Positions 17,885 through 26,440 of a stretch of DNA of 64,000 nucleotides are shown here, piece by piece. The DNA is taken from the NCBI RefSeq assembly GCF_001974875.1, contig NZ_MTQD01000004.1:186001-250000 (forward strand). Direction: 5' to 3'. The position numbers were made by a program, and so were the translations under genes. The notes below the pieces were generated by a model, which saw nothing but the letters and a program-made list of their open reading frames with translations, had not been told where the DNA came from and did no database searches. This stretch comes from Pseudoalteromonas sp. EB27. Lineage in GTDB: Bacteria > Pseudomonadota > Gammaproteobacteria > Enterobacterales > Alteromonadaceae. Each line of letters begins with the position of its first letter. The first letter of the stretch is position 1.

Positions 17885-17984
17885 AGTGGTTTGGGCCTCC
17901 TTACCTATATTTCTAATTATTTAAAATAAGTACCATTAATTAAAAAACGTGGAAGTGAATCACTTTCAACCGTTACCTCATTAG

Positions 17985-18515
17985 CCATATCATGTTAATC
18001 TGTCCTGATTGGGCTTCAAGTATATACACGCAGCTAGTACAGCTTCATCCAATAGTTCCTGAGACTTTAATTGGCCCTACCAAAAGCGACCTTTACAGTT
18101 ACCTTCTTATTTGCTCTGTGGCTATGTCTTCATTTAACAAGCGCATAAACCAGCTGATACTAGCTAAACGCTCTAGATATTGTTTGACCGTTCGATTAAA
18201 AAATAGACTTAACTTTACTTAGCTTTTCACCTTGGATGACCTTTTGCGTAAGTGCAGTGCCTTTACACAGCTTATCTCATCTGATAATTGTAGCTTTGTC
18301 ATTTAACCTATTAGCTTTTATCCATTTACACAGTACTAAGTGAGTGTAATTACTAACTACGGCATAAGCACTAAGCCAGTACAAAATACCTTAGCTAATT
18401 CAAGCAGCTTGTCTTCAACCCACCCTCTACGATGCTCGTAAGATTGACCAGTAAAGTGGTCTCTCCACATTAAAATGCACGGCGCACGCAACGTGATATT
18501 CAGCGGTAGTACTTT
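17985..18515 (-). pseudogene. Decayed RAYT (REP-associated Y1/HUH) transposase
   Basis: On the minus strand, pieces of one family appear in order but in shifting frames: STTAEYHV then SRCVRRAF (near 18495), RDHFTGQSYEHRRGWVEDKL (near 18440), AYAVVSNYTHLVLCK (near 18350), RLASISWFMRLLNEDIA (near 18130), GRFW*GQLKSQELLDEAV (near 18060) and YLKPNQ (near 18010). These match RAYT transposases. There are several frameshifts, in-frame stops including Glu to stop in GRFW(E)G, and the HUH-type triplet HYH has become YTH. The element is dead. No intact gene is found in this 750-bp gap. Confidence 0.8.
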
Positions 18516-18533
18516 GTATAAAATTAAGATTGG

Positions 18534-18629
18534 TGTCTAGTTTATTTACTTCGGTGTCTATTTACTTCTTGACTTCAAGGGATCGTCCATATATGTCTAG
18601 TTTATTTTCTTAGTTTCTAGTTTATTTTC
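18534..18629. repeat. Short direct repeats beside the RAYT remnant
   Basis: The motif TGTCTAGTTTATTT occurs at 18534 and 18594; a shortened form TGTCTATTTACTTC occurs at 18555 and TTTCTAGTTTATTTTC at 18614. They lie at the 5' side of the transposase remnant and right after the end of the downstream gene of the Rhs operon. They may be recognition repeats of the lost RAYT element. Confidence 0.6.
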
Positions 18630-18638
18630 AGAACGAAT

Positions 18639-19073
18639 CTAAGTACTTTCTTTAAGCCACCAAACCTTTAAACTATTCGGAGGTATATTAATTAACTCGA
18701 TATCCTCTTCGCTATCATCAAAATCTGTTCCATCAGGAAAGCGCGGGAAAGATACATTATTGATGAAGCGATCATACTTTGCTTCGCTACAAGAAGGGCA
18801 CTCAGGTAAACTTAACAAAAATCGGTCAAGTTTACCCTTGTAGTACTTCCTATATTCACTCCCGCTATCTGGAACTGAGTTTGGCTTAACCTCTGCCAAT
18901 ATAGCGTTAGTTCTGGCCGTAGCCCAGACGATTGTATTACAACAGGAACATTGCCCCCCAACTACTTCACTATCATGCCAAGTGAAATAGCATAATCCAT
19001 GCTGTTCCATGCCCTTGACTTTAGCAGGCTGAATACCAAGTTCATCTGCACCCCGTAAAATTAAATTGCTCAT
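18639..19073 (-). CDS. Candidate immunity protein for the Rhs-RES toxin, zinc-ribbon-like
   Basis: This 144-residue cytoplasmic protein has a C-x-C-C cluster (GGQCSCCNTIVW, about residues 40-46) and a later C-P-S-C pair (about 94-97), which together could bind zinc. No family was recognised. The ATG overlaps the rhs stop by 4 bp (ATGA), the usual layout of a toxin and its immunity gene. The C-terminal half is acidic (FDDSEEDIELI). The gene ends next to a transposase remnant, as expected for a frequently exchanged cassette. The immunity role is inferred from position. Confidence 0.65.
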   Translation of the reverse strand: MSNLILRGADELGIQPAKVKGMEQHGLCYFTWHDSEVVGGQCSCCNTIVWATARTNAILAEVKPNSVPDSGSEYRKYYKGKLDRFLLSLPECPSCSEAKYDRFINNVSFPRFPDGTDFDDSEEDIELINIPPNSLKVWWLKEST

Positions 19074-22000
19074 GGGCTTATTTTCCTATCTAAAATTAAC
19101 GTTATTGCATCAGAGTCATAGCGACCACCAAACAAAGTAATTGCTCGATTATTTCCGTTCTTTCTACTACTTGGATACAAAATTCCATTATAACCGGCGT
19201 CGAATGCTTGGTTGGAAATCTGATTTGTATAACCGTATATTGTTTTCTGCTGAACAGGATTATCGACTTTCGCAGCCAATTTTGCTGGGTCAATACTCAT
19301 TTTTTTAAGCACATTCGGATCTGTCAAATCCAAAATATTATCCACTCGCACATCACCAACAAACAGAGACTTCCCATCTAAATTTTTACGGACTTCTACA
19401 TATGAGGTAACAACATTTTCACCAAAGTAAACATCTTCACCAGTTGGGCGATACGTAGGGTCAGAAAAGCGATATTGCGCACTTGGATTTGTACTTAATG
19501 CGGGGAAATTTGAATCATATATTTTATGTCCATCCATATGCACATCAGAGCCACTACCAGAAATAATATTCGGTTCGTTATTTGAAGCTTTTAATGCATT
19601 TTTAGCACCTTTAGTCCCATTCAAAACAGTCTTACCGCCAGCTAAGGTAGCAGCAATTTCAACAGATTTATGCGCCATTGTAGCAAGTGCTGGTGAACCT
19701 GTCGCCTCAAGCGTCGCATCACCAAGCGCTGCCATATTGTCTTCATAATACTCTTGCACGATCGGAGCTAACTTCTCTGATACGGCTTGCCCTGCATCAG
19801 TAAATGGGCCTATTTGATTGGATTGTACACTTTCTATGGTATGAACCGCTGCATCTATATCACCTCCTGACATAGCGAGAGTGACAATACCTGCACCACC
19901 AGCTACAACATCAACTACTGAGTTGAATAATCCAGAAACAAATAAATCAAGTCCGCCTGTAACTGCATCAAAGGCATTAATCTGCTCAACCATCTCGTCA
20001 GCTGTGCATCCTGATTGCTCTTGTTTACAAATATTTTCTATTTGGCTTCTAAGATCACCTGAAATCTCTGGCTTTGCATCAAGCGCTGCTTTTACTTTTG
20101 CCTGCCCCTCTTTACACAACAGCCCCATTGGATCCACCCAATTCACCGGGTTTGGCGCGTATTGATAGTGGTTTATGCCACCCACTAAACCAATTGGATC
20201 TTGATTTATAAATCGCTGTTGTTTTGGGCTGTAGTAGCGATAACGGTTGTAATGCAGGCCGCTCTCTTCATCAAAATACTGCCCTTGAAAACGAATTGGC
20301 TGAGTGAAGCTATTTTTATTGCTTATCTCTGATTCTTCATAACCATACACATCGGCTTGATTTTCCCACACTACTTCTGCTTTGTTGTTGGTTACAAAAC
20401 ATGGAGTATTCAGTTGGTCTAGGTGGTAGTAGTACACCTCACCTTGTTTAATTAGCGCGACCGGGTGAAATTGATTTGGTAGGTTGATATACCAGGTATA
20501 TTCACCGTGTTGGTATTCACCGATTAACTGGTCGTTATCCCAAATGTAATCAATTTTGCCTTGCTCGGTGTGCTTGGCTATACGACGACCTAATGGGTCG
20601 TAGTCGTATTGAGTAAGCGTACCGTTGTTATTAAAACAACTTAGCTGATTAAATGCGTTATATTCACGGCGGGTTTTTATGCCTTTACCGGTTTCGCGTA
20701 TTTGGTTACCGAATTCATCATAATGAAAGTCGCTATCGCCAAAGTGGGTTAAACGGTCGGCATCAGTGATGCCTGTAATAACCCCATCGTCTTCGCTTAG
20801 CTCACTAGCAACCGTTGCTGTGCTTGAATCACTGTACTCACTATGAATTACATTACGTGTGCTTTCTGACTGATTACTTTCAACCTTATTGGTCGCATCG
20901 CTATTATCATTTGGCTGAGTAGTTTGCTGCTCGGCTAATTCGTTATTTTGAATTCTTGATTGGCTAACTGGGTTACCAAAACTATCCCACTGGTATTGCC
21001 TGGTTTTTGTATTCTCACCACTGGCTAGGTTTTGTTGAATTAACTGGCCTAGGCTGTTGTACTCAAAATTAATATTATGACTACTAACGCCTTCCTCTTT
21101 ACGCGCAATCAGCTGGTTGATGCTGTCGTAGTTGTACGTACAGGTATCAAATAGCGCTTGCGCAGGATGGGTTAACTGCTGTTGTGTTAAGCGGTTAAAT
21201 ACATCAAATTGTTGGGTAAGGGTTATATCATTACCAAACTTTTGCGTTTGAATATTACCTTGACTGTCATAGCTAAGCGCTGCAAGTTCAACAGCCGTGC
21301 TATTGGCTTGCTGTAAGTGAATAGCACTTAGCTGGCCAAATTTATTGTAGCTATATTTAAGTGTACTTGAATCTGGCAAGGTCAGTGATTGCCTTCTGCC
21401 GTATTCGTCGTAGCTGTATTTTAAGGTATGTGCTTGTTGCTGGTTATTAACTTGCTCGGCGTACAGTAGCCTGCCGCCTTTATCAAACGTTTTTTTAAGT
21501 GTTGATTGCGCATTATGTGCACGCGCAATTTTACCTTGCTTTGTGTAGCTGTAGTAATTGGCGTTATTAATTATATGTGAGTCGCTTGCAAGGCTTGCAT
21601 GCTGCGCAGTTACGCGGCCAAGGCTGTCGCGCTCTATTTTTACATAGCGTTTGTTGCTTTGCGTTACTGAGGCTAAGCGATTACAGGCATCGTATTTATA
21701 CTGCTGTAGCGTACCATCAAACCCGGTTATTTGTGTTGGGTTTTCGTTCGCGTCGTAACTTATGCGGTATACGTGGCCGTCGCTTCGCTCTATGGCTGTT
21801 AAGTTTCGCTCTTTGTCGTACGTTAAATGCAGGGCGCTGCCATCGGGCTGAATAACACAATGCGGTTGGCTTAGCCCTTCAAAGTGCTGCTCGGTGGTGT
21901 CGCCTTTGCTGTTTTGCGAGCTAATTAATCGCCCTGCTTCGTCGTAGCTAAAGTATTGATGCTGCTTATTTTCAGGCTCGTTTTCATCAAAGGCAATTGT

Positions 22001-23872
22001 TTGTGTAAGCTGGCCGTGCTCATTGTATTTATATTGGGTGAGTAAGCCTGCGTTATTCAGTGTGGCATTTACGCGGCCTAGGCTGTCGTAGCTGTAACGT
22101 ATTAACTCATCGTTATAATGCTTTGCTAATAGCTCGCCTTGCTCGTTCCAAATAAATTTGGTGATTTGACCATTTTTATTAATATGCTGGGTTAACTGGC
22201 CGAGCTTATCGTAGCTGTATAATGTGGTGCGGCCATCACCAAAGGTTTCGCTTTGTAATAAGCCAGCCACACTGTATTTACGCGTAATGGTTTGCCCATC
22301 AGGTAGGGTAGTTAATACACGTTGCCCAAGTTGGTTGTAAGCAAAATGGGTTTGGCTACCATCTGGCTGCGTTATTGTTTCTAATTGGCCGAAAGGTGTG
22401 TAGCTATAGCGCGTTGTGCTGCTATCGGGCTTAATTTCACTGAGCTTTTGGCCTTGCGCATTGTATGTATATTGCCAAACGTTGCCGTTAGGGTCGGTAT
22501 GTTTTACCAATTTACCTTGTGCGTTATGTACAAAGTGCTCTTTGTGGCCGCGTGAGTCTATACAGGTTGTTTCACCAGCCTCTAAGTTATATTCAAACTG
22601 GTAAGTATAGGTGTTGTTATCGCCCCATTGTTTTATACATTTAGCGCTGGGTGAGTAGCTATCCCACTCAAAATGATGGCTAAAGCCACTGGCTCGGGTA
22701 CGCTTTGTTAATAAATTAGCGGCGTTGTAGGCGTAACGCTCAGTTTCGTTTTGCTGATTAGTAGACTGAACAAGGTTTTTGTTTTCGTCGTACTCGTAGC
22801 TTGCTAGTAATGGCGATAGTAATTGCTGTTTGTTGTTTTTATCGGTGCAGTACGCTGCTATTTTGCTTAATAAACCTTGCGCGTTGTAGCTAATAATGCA
22901 GCCACGTACTTTGTTTACTTCTATGCGGTGTAGGCGCTCTTTTGCATCGTAATAAAACGCGATGCTTTGGCCTTTTTCGTTAATTATTTTTTCAAGCAAC
23001 CACGCGCTTTCGCCTGGTTTAAAGGTAAGGTGTTGGTCATCTGGCGTTACAAGTACTTGCTTACCATTTGTTTGGTAATGCAGTGCAAGGTTACTACTTA
23101 ACTGATAGCTCGATTGGCCAGGCTTTACCTTTTCAAATTTATGTTTAGCGCCGTGCTCGTCTTGATACTCTAACCAGTAGGTGCCTTTTTGTTTAGGACC
23201 CACTTTTGGCGGCGGCAAGTAATGCTCTGTAAGGCTTGCCATAAAGTCATGGCGCCAACCATTACCCATTGTTATACACACATCAGCATGAGATGAGCGA
23301 TACAAACGTCGCCACACTAATTGGCGACTGCCCGCCAATGTAAAGTCGATAAGCGGGAGGATTTCTTCGCCAGAGAGCATTGATACCGGATCTGAACGGC
23401 ACTCTTGATTTGTAATGGGCTCTTCGCTTGCGGTGTTATTACTTGCACCGCCAGTGTTTTTAGCGGGTGCTTGCGATGCGCTTTTCCCTGATGCTGTTGA
23501 GCTTGGTTTTTTGCTCGACTTTTTGCCAGCTGCTCTACTATTGGTGTTATCACTAACTTGAATAGATGACTTTGCTTTTTGGTGATAACACGTTACAGCG
23601 CCAGCTATTAAAGCTTGGGTAAGTGCACTTGCGGTTTCGCGGGCAGAGGCGCTGCGTGGGCAGCTAACGCCTGCGCTATTTAATAAGTTAATTACGTCGA
23701 GGCGTTTGGCAGCATCGCCAGTTAGCGCACCACCAATTTCAGCTATTTGCTGTTTAGCACTTTGTGCCGTGTTTGCTACTGCAGGTGCATAGCCAGAGGG
23801 CGTTTGGCCTTTACCAGCAACGAGGCAAATGGGGTAACTTGATCCTTGTAAAACAACTGTATTACTTTGCAT
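19070..23872 (-). CDS. T6SS-associated Rhs/YD-repeat effector with C-terminal RES-type (NAD+-degrading) toxin domain
   Basis: The 1600-residue protein has four parts: a novel N-terminal region (1-115), a Ser/Lys/Ala-rich linker (about 118-155), a DUF6531 start of the Rhs shell (about 160-250, RSDPVSMLSGEEILPLIDF) with YD repeats to the core end INQDPIGLVGG...DPMGLL (about residue 1253), and a variable tip. The tip has a hydrophobic segment (about 1300-1335) and a final domain (1463-1600) with YRFSDP (Arg1468), SYVEVRK (Glu1493) and GYNGILYPSSRK (Ser1568/1569), matching RES-domain NAD+ hydrolases. There is no PAAR domain, so it must use the separate PAAR gene upstream. The core is visibly richer in GC than the tip. 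Confidence 0.85.
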   Translation of the reverse strand: MQSNTVVLQGSSYPICLVAGKGQTPSGYAPAVANTAQSAKQQIAEIGGALTGDAAKRLDVINLLNSAGVSCPRSASARETASALTQALIAGAVTCYHQKAKSSIQVSDNTNSRAAGKKSSKKPSSTASGKSASQAPAKNTGGASNNTASEEPITNQECRSDPVSMLSGEEILPLIDFTLAGSRQLVWRRLYRSSHADVCITMGNGWRHDFMASLTEHYLPPPKVGPKQKGTYWLEYQDEHGAKHKFEKVKPGQSSYQLSSNLALHYQTNGKQVLVTPDDQHLTFKPGESAWLLEKIINEKGQSIAFYYDAKERLHRIEVNKVRGCIISYNAQGLLSKIAAYCTDKNNKQQLLSPLLASYEYDENKNLVQSTNQQNETERYAYNAANLLTKRTRASGFSHHFEWDSYSPSAKCIKQWGDNNTYTYQFEYNLEAGETTCIDSRGHKEHFVHNAQGKLVKHTDPNGNVWQYTYNAQGQKLSEIKPDSSTTRYSYTPFGQLETITQPDGSQTHFAYNQLGQRVLTTLPDGQTITRKYSVAGLLQSETFGDGRTTLYSYDKLGQLTQHINKNGQITKFIWNEQGELLAKHYNDELIRYSYDSLGRVNATLNNAGLLTQYKYNEHGQLTQTIAFDENEPENKQHQYFSYDEAGRLISSQNSKGDTTEQHFEGLSQPHCVIQPDGSALHLTYDKERNLTAIERSDGHVYRISYDANENPTQITGFDGTLQQYKYDACNRLASVTQSNKRYVKIERDSLGRVTAQHASLASDSHIINNANYYSYTKQGKIARAHNAQSTLKKTFDKGGRLLYAEQVNNQQQAHTLKYSYDEYGRRQSLTLPDSSTLKYSYNKFGQLSAIHLQQANSTAVELAALSYDSQGNIQTQKFGNDITLTQQFDVFNRLTQQQLTHPAQALFDTCTYNYDSINQLIARKEEGVSSHNINFEYNSLGQLIQQNLASGENTKTRQYQWDSFGNPVSQSRIQNNELAEQQTTQPNDNSDATNKVESNQSESTRNVIHSEYSDSSTATVASELSEDDGVITGITDADRLTHFGDSDFHYDEFGNQIRETGKGIKTRREYNAFNQLSCFNNNGTLTQYDYDPLGRRIAKHTEQGKIDYIWDNDQLIGEYQHGEYTWYINLPNQFHPVALIKQGEVYYYHLDQLNTPCFVTNNKAEVVWENQADVYGYEESEISNKNSFTQPIRFQGQYFDEESGLHYNRYRYYSPKQQRFINQDPIGLVGGINHYQYAPNPVNWVDPMGLLCKEGQAKVKAALDAKPEISGDLRSQIENICKQEQSGCTADEMVEQINAFDAVTGGLDLFVSGLFNSVVDVVAGGAGIVTLAMSGGDIDAAVHTIESVQSNQIGPFTDAGQAVSEKLAPIVQEYYEDNMAALGDATLEATGSPALATMAHKSVEIAATLAGGKTVLNGTKGAKNALKASNNEPNIISGSGSDVHMDGHKIYDSNFPALSTNPSAQYRFSDPTYRPTGEDVYFGENVVTSYVEVRKNLDGKSLFVGDVRVDNILDLTDPNVLKKMSIDPAKLAAKVDNPVQQKTIYGYTNQISNQAFDAGYNGILYPSSRKNGNNRAITLFGGRYDSDAITLILDRKISP

Positions 23873-24723
23873 TAGTTGTGTACTTCCTCACTTATCCATA
23901 AGTATGATGCTGCGGCCTGGTATTTTGATTGTTCTTGAGAAATCACTAACGCATGTTTAAAGTGATTTACAATAGCCGGGCTTGAGGTCAATTGATATAA
24001 ATTGACGAGTCCTTCAAGCGCACCAATTTTACCTAATTTGTAATTAGGTAATTCATAATGTGTATGCTCACTAATTAAATTACTGAGCAATTGTAAATTT
24101 GTTAACCACACATCGCTTTCGTGGTTTACGCCATTACCTGGCGCACATATAAAATCTATTCGTTTTTTACTATTAAGCGCAATGTTAGAAAAAATCCCAC
24201 TTAATTGGTTATGCTTTATAAAATCTACAGATGGAGCCAGTTCGTGGCTTTGTTGCATCCAACCAGTTTTAACCGCTGTAACAGTTGCAAATGCACCACC
24301 AACACCTCGATAGGCATATTCACCATTTATATTTGCTTTGTATGTTGCGTCTACTGCAAGTACGTTAACCTTTTTCCACTGATTTTTTTGCACAAGTTCG
24401 ATCATTGTATTAGCGCCTGTAGCACCATAAAACAAAATATGACTTACATGCTGTGGAAATAACTGTTTTAAACTATTTGCCAAAAGTTGCTTAAGCTCGC
24501 CTTGGTATTCAAGCGCAGGAAGCAACCAAACTAAAGGTGCTTGTAAGTCTTCAACTTTTGCAAATAATTCTTTTGCTTTTAATATGCAATCGTAAATGCA
24601 TGCATTCCACGATTGCCATTCTTTAAACTCATTTGATGCAGACTCTTCGCCGTATAAAAGCTCATCTATGTCTTGAGAAAATGGCGCTAAAAAACACTCC
24701 ATATTAATATTAAAAGCACTCAC
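23872..24723 (-). CDS. Degenerate thiolase-fold (beta-ketoacyl-synthase-like) protein in the VgrG-Rhs operon
   Basis: The 283-residue protein has traces of the ketosynthase fold: KVNVLAVDATYKAN, YRGVGGAFATVTAV, then CAPGNGVNHESD (about 193-204) at the place of the EAHGTGT..D motif, and KLGKIGALEGLVNLY (about 229-243) at the place of GHxxGAAG. Both catalytic His are replaced (Pro195, Lys232), so enzyme activity is unlikely. Similar proteins occur in T6SS effector operons. It overlaps the upstream gene by 4 bp and rhs by 1 bp, which suggests it helps load or fold the Rhs cargo. Confidence 0.6.
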   Translation of the reverse strand: MSAFNINMECFLAPFSQDIDELLYGEESASNEFKEWQSWNACIYDCILKAKELFAKVEDLQAPLVWLLPALEYQGELKQLLANSLKQLFPQHVSHILFYGATGANTMIELVQKNQWKKVNVLAVDATYKANINGEYAYRGVGGAFATVTAVKTGWMQQSHELAPSVDFIKHNQLSGIFSNIALNSKKRIDFICAPGNGVNHESDVWLTNLQLLSNLISEHTHYELPNYKLGKIGALEGLVNLYQLTSSPAIVNHFKHALVISQEQSKYQAAASYLWISEEVHN

Positions 24724-25748
24724 AACACGGCCTCCGCAGCTAACTTTTTAGCAGTAGCGTATTGGTAGTAGTTATATAAGTTAAATACAGCTTGGCTATA
24801 GCTATCCATAGCAGACATTTCTATAGCATTTAACTTAGTATTTAGCGCTTTACCTGCTATTAAGCGCGAAGATGAAAGCTCGCCCTCAAACTTTGGCCAG
24901 TTAGTGTGTAACTGACGCTTAAATTCACTACACGATAACTCATCACCTTGCCATGCTTGCAGTTGTGTTTCAAAGCTCACCAATAAATCAAGCTTATCGC
25001 CAAGCAAGCGCCTTATTAAAGCAATAATGGTATGTGGTTCTTCAACTTTATTTAAAAAAGTATTAGCTAATGGAATTAATTTTGCAAAGCTACTTTGCAG
25101 TAATACCTGCATGGTTTGGTCAACCGTTAAAGTGTTGCTTGCATGGTTGCCAACTACATTCACCTGTTCCCAACTAAGTGATAATAAAAAAAGCGACATT
25201 AACGGAGAATTAATAAGCCCAGCATTGCATAAGTGTTTAAACGTATTTATTACTTCGGTATTTTTGGCTTGGCTACTTATTAATAAATTTTGCTCCAACG
25301 CTGGCTGTAAATGCTCAAGTGACTCTTGATTAGTAGTTAATGCAAAGCACAAAGTTTTTAAGTCAATATAAGCGATTAAATTCAAGCTATGCTGCTGTAA
25401 CAAAACTTTATAAATAATTAATTTAGTTAGGCTATGTAAGGTAGGCTCGTTCATTAAAGCGTTAATAAACGCTAAGTTAATGTTTTGAGGCAAATTAGCC
25501 ATTACCTCAACGCATGCTTGTGCAGCGGAATCAATATTGGGGTCACTTTGTAAAAAAGTGATTAATTGCACTAAATCTGGCTGGCTAAATTTTTGTGGGA
25601 CGTTATTTTTCTTAGCCGTTAACCAACATGCTTCTAATAGCTTTGTTTTAAGTGTTTTTATAAAACCTACGCATGTAAAAGGGCAATATTGTGCTTCACT
25701 AATTGCTAGCAGTTGCGCTTTATGATTACTTAGGTATGTAGATAGCAA
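24720..25748 (-). CDS. Helical protein of unknown function in the VgrG-Rhs operon
   Basis: This 342-residue protein is Leu/Ala-rich and almost wholly helical by eye (LHSLTKLIIYKVLLQQHSLN, QTMQVLLQSSFAKLIPLANT). It has no signal peptide, no true membrane segment and no catalytic motif I know. It sits 2 bp after the PAAR gene and overlaps the thiolase-fold gene by 4 bp, so it is made together with PAAR and the Rhs effector. A role as effector adaptor or chaperone is the simplest reading. No known adaptor domain (DUF1795, DUF4123, DUF2169) was found. Confidence 0.55.
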   Translation of the reverse strand: MLSTYLSNHKAQLLAISEAQYCPFTCVGFIKTLKTKLLEACWLTAKKNNVPQKFSQPDLVQLITFLQSDPNIDSAAQACVEVMANLPQNINLAFINALMNEPTLHSLTKLIIYKVLLQQHSLNLIAYIDLKTLCFALTTNQESLEHLQPALEQNLLISSQAKNTEVINTFKHLCNAGLINSPLMSLFLLSLSWEQVNVVGNHASNTLTVDQTMQVLLQSSFAKLIPLANTFLNKVEEPHTIIALIRRLLGDKLDLLVSFETQLQAWQGDELSCSEFKRQLHTNWPKFEGELSSSRLIAGKALNTKLNAIEMSAMDSYSQAVFNLYNYYQYATAKKLAAEAVL

Positions 25749-25750
25749 GG

Positions 25751-26041
25751 TTAGCCACCTATTAATACTGTAGGGTTGCCAACAACAATTTTACCGCCGT
25801 GGGAGCTGTCATCACCCATTCTAGCTGCAGGCTTACCGTTAATTTTAACCGAGCCAGAACCCGATTTAATACTATCTGGTGGGCCAATACACACCATCAT
25901 GTCGCCTTTACGCGCAGCAGGCATTCCACCAATTAAGACATTAGTTGAACCAATAACTACAGGGCCGCCTACATGCGGCACTGTGCCGGTTGTTTTAGGA
26001 CACACATGCATGTGACCAATTGTAGCTGCGGGCTTGCCCAT
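25751..26041 (-). CDS. PAAR-domain spike-tip protein
   Basis: The 96-residue protein is a stand-alone PAAR domain: MGKPAATIGHMHVCPKTTG, HVGGPVVIGSTNVLIGG, MPAARKGDMMVCIGPPD, and GKPAARMGDDSSHGG with repeated Pro-Ala-Ala-Arg motifs and the His and Cys residues that bind the tip zinc. PAAR proteins sharpen the VgrG spike and carry effectors. It lies two genes after vgrG and just before three cargo-related genes. No toxin is fused to it. Confidence 0.92.
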   Translation of the reverse strand: MGKPAATIGHMHVCPKTTGTVPHVGGPVVIGSTNVLIGGMPAARKGDMMVCIGPPDSIKSGSGSVKINGKPAARMGDDSSHGGKIVVGNPTVLIGG

Positions 26042-26076
26042 AAAGACTCCTTGTCTGTTTATATTTTTAAATAAAA

Positions 26077-26433
26077 CTAATCAAATAAAGGGATAATTAA
26101 TAACTTGCTGTGCGCCACTAATAGAGATAAACACTCTATTAATTCACTTTGAGAATAATCTGAAAGTGCAACAGGGCTTTGCATAGCATATTGGTATAAT
26201 CCCGACACAACATCTTCACTATTTAATACTGAGTGTAAATTATTTAAAAACTGGCCAGCGTAATAACCATTCATTGCTTTTAGGTGACTTAATGCTGGAT
26301 TTAGCAATGGATCGTCTGGTCTATTAATTGGCAAACATATTAAATGCGCAAGCCCATAACGGCAATATACAACATATCCGTTATTATTAATGCCGTTTCT
26401 AAGTCCTGAATGAAAGCTATTTATTATTTCCAT
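26077..26433 (-). CDS. Small protein between vgrG and PAAR, unknown function
   Basis: The 118-residue protein (NNNGYVVYCRYGLAHLICLP, HLKAMNGYYAGQFLNNLHSV, LSLLVAHSKLLIIPLFD) has no signal peptide and no family I recognise. Only 7 bp separate it from vgrG and 35 bp from the PAAR gene, so it belongs to the vgrG-PAAR-rhs operon. It may be a VgrG-PAAR adaptor. Its Leu-rich C-terminus could be an interaction surface. Confidence 0.55.
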   Translation of the reverse strand: MEIINSFHSGLRNGINNNGYVVYCRYGLAHLICLPINRPDDPLLNPALSHLKAMNGYYAGQFLNNLHSVLNSEDVVSGLYQYAMQSPVALSDYSQSELIECLSLLVAHSKLLIIPLFD

Positions 26434-26440
26434 ATTTGCA

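Noticed and set aside
17992..18222. 76-codon open frame on the plus strand
   Set aside because: It is antisense to the decayed RAYT transposase and has no ribosome binding site or family likeness.
18534..18629. CRISPR array
   Set aside because: The repeats are only about 14 bp, unevenly spaced and degenerate, with no cas genes.
21577..21855. Cys/Leu-rich plus-strand frame
   Set aside because: It is antisense to the Rhs YD-repeat core and reflects its codon pattern.
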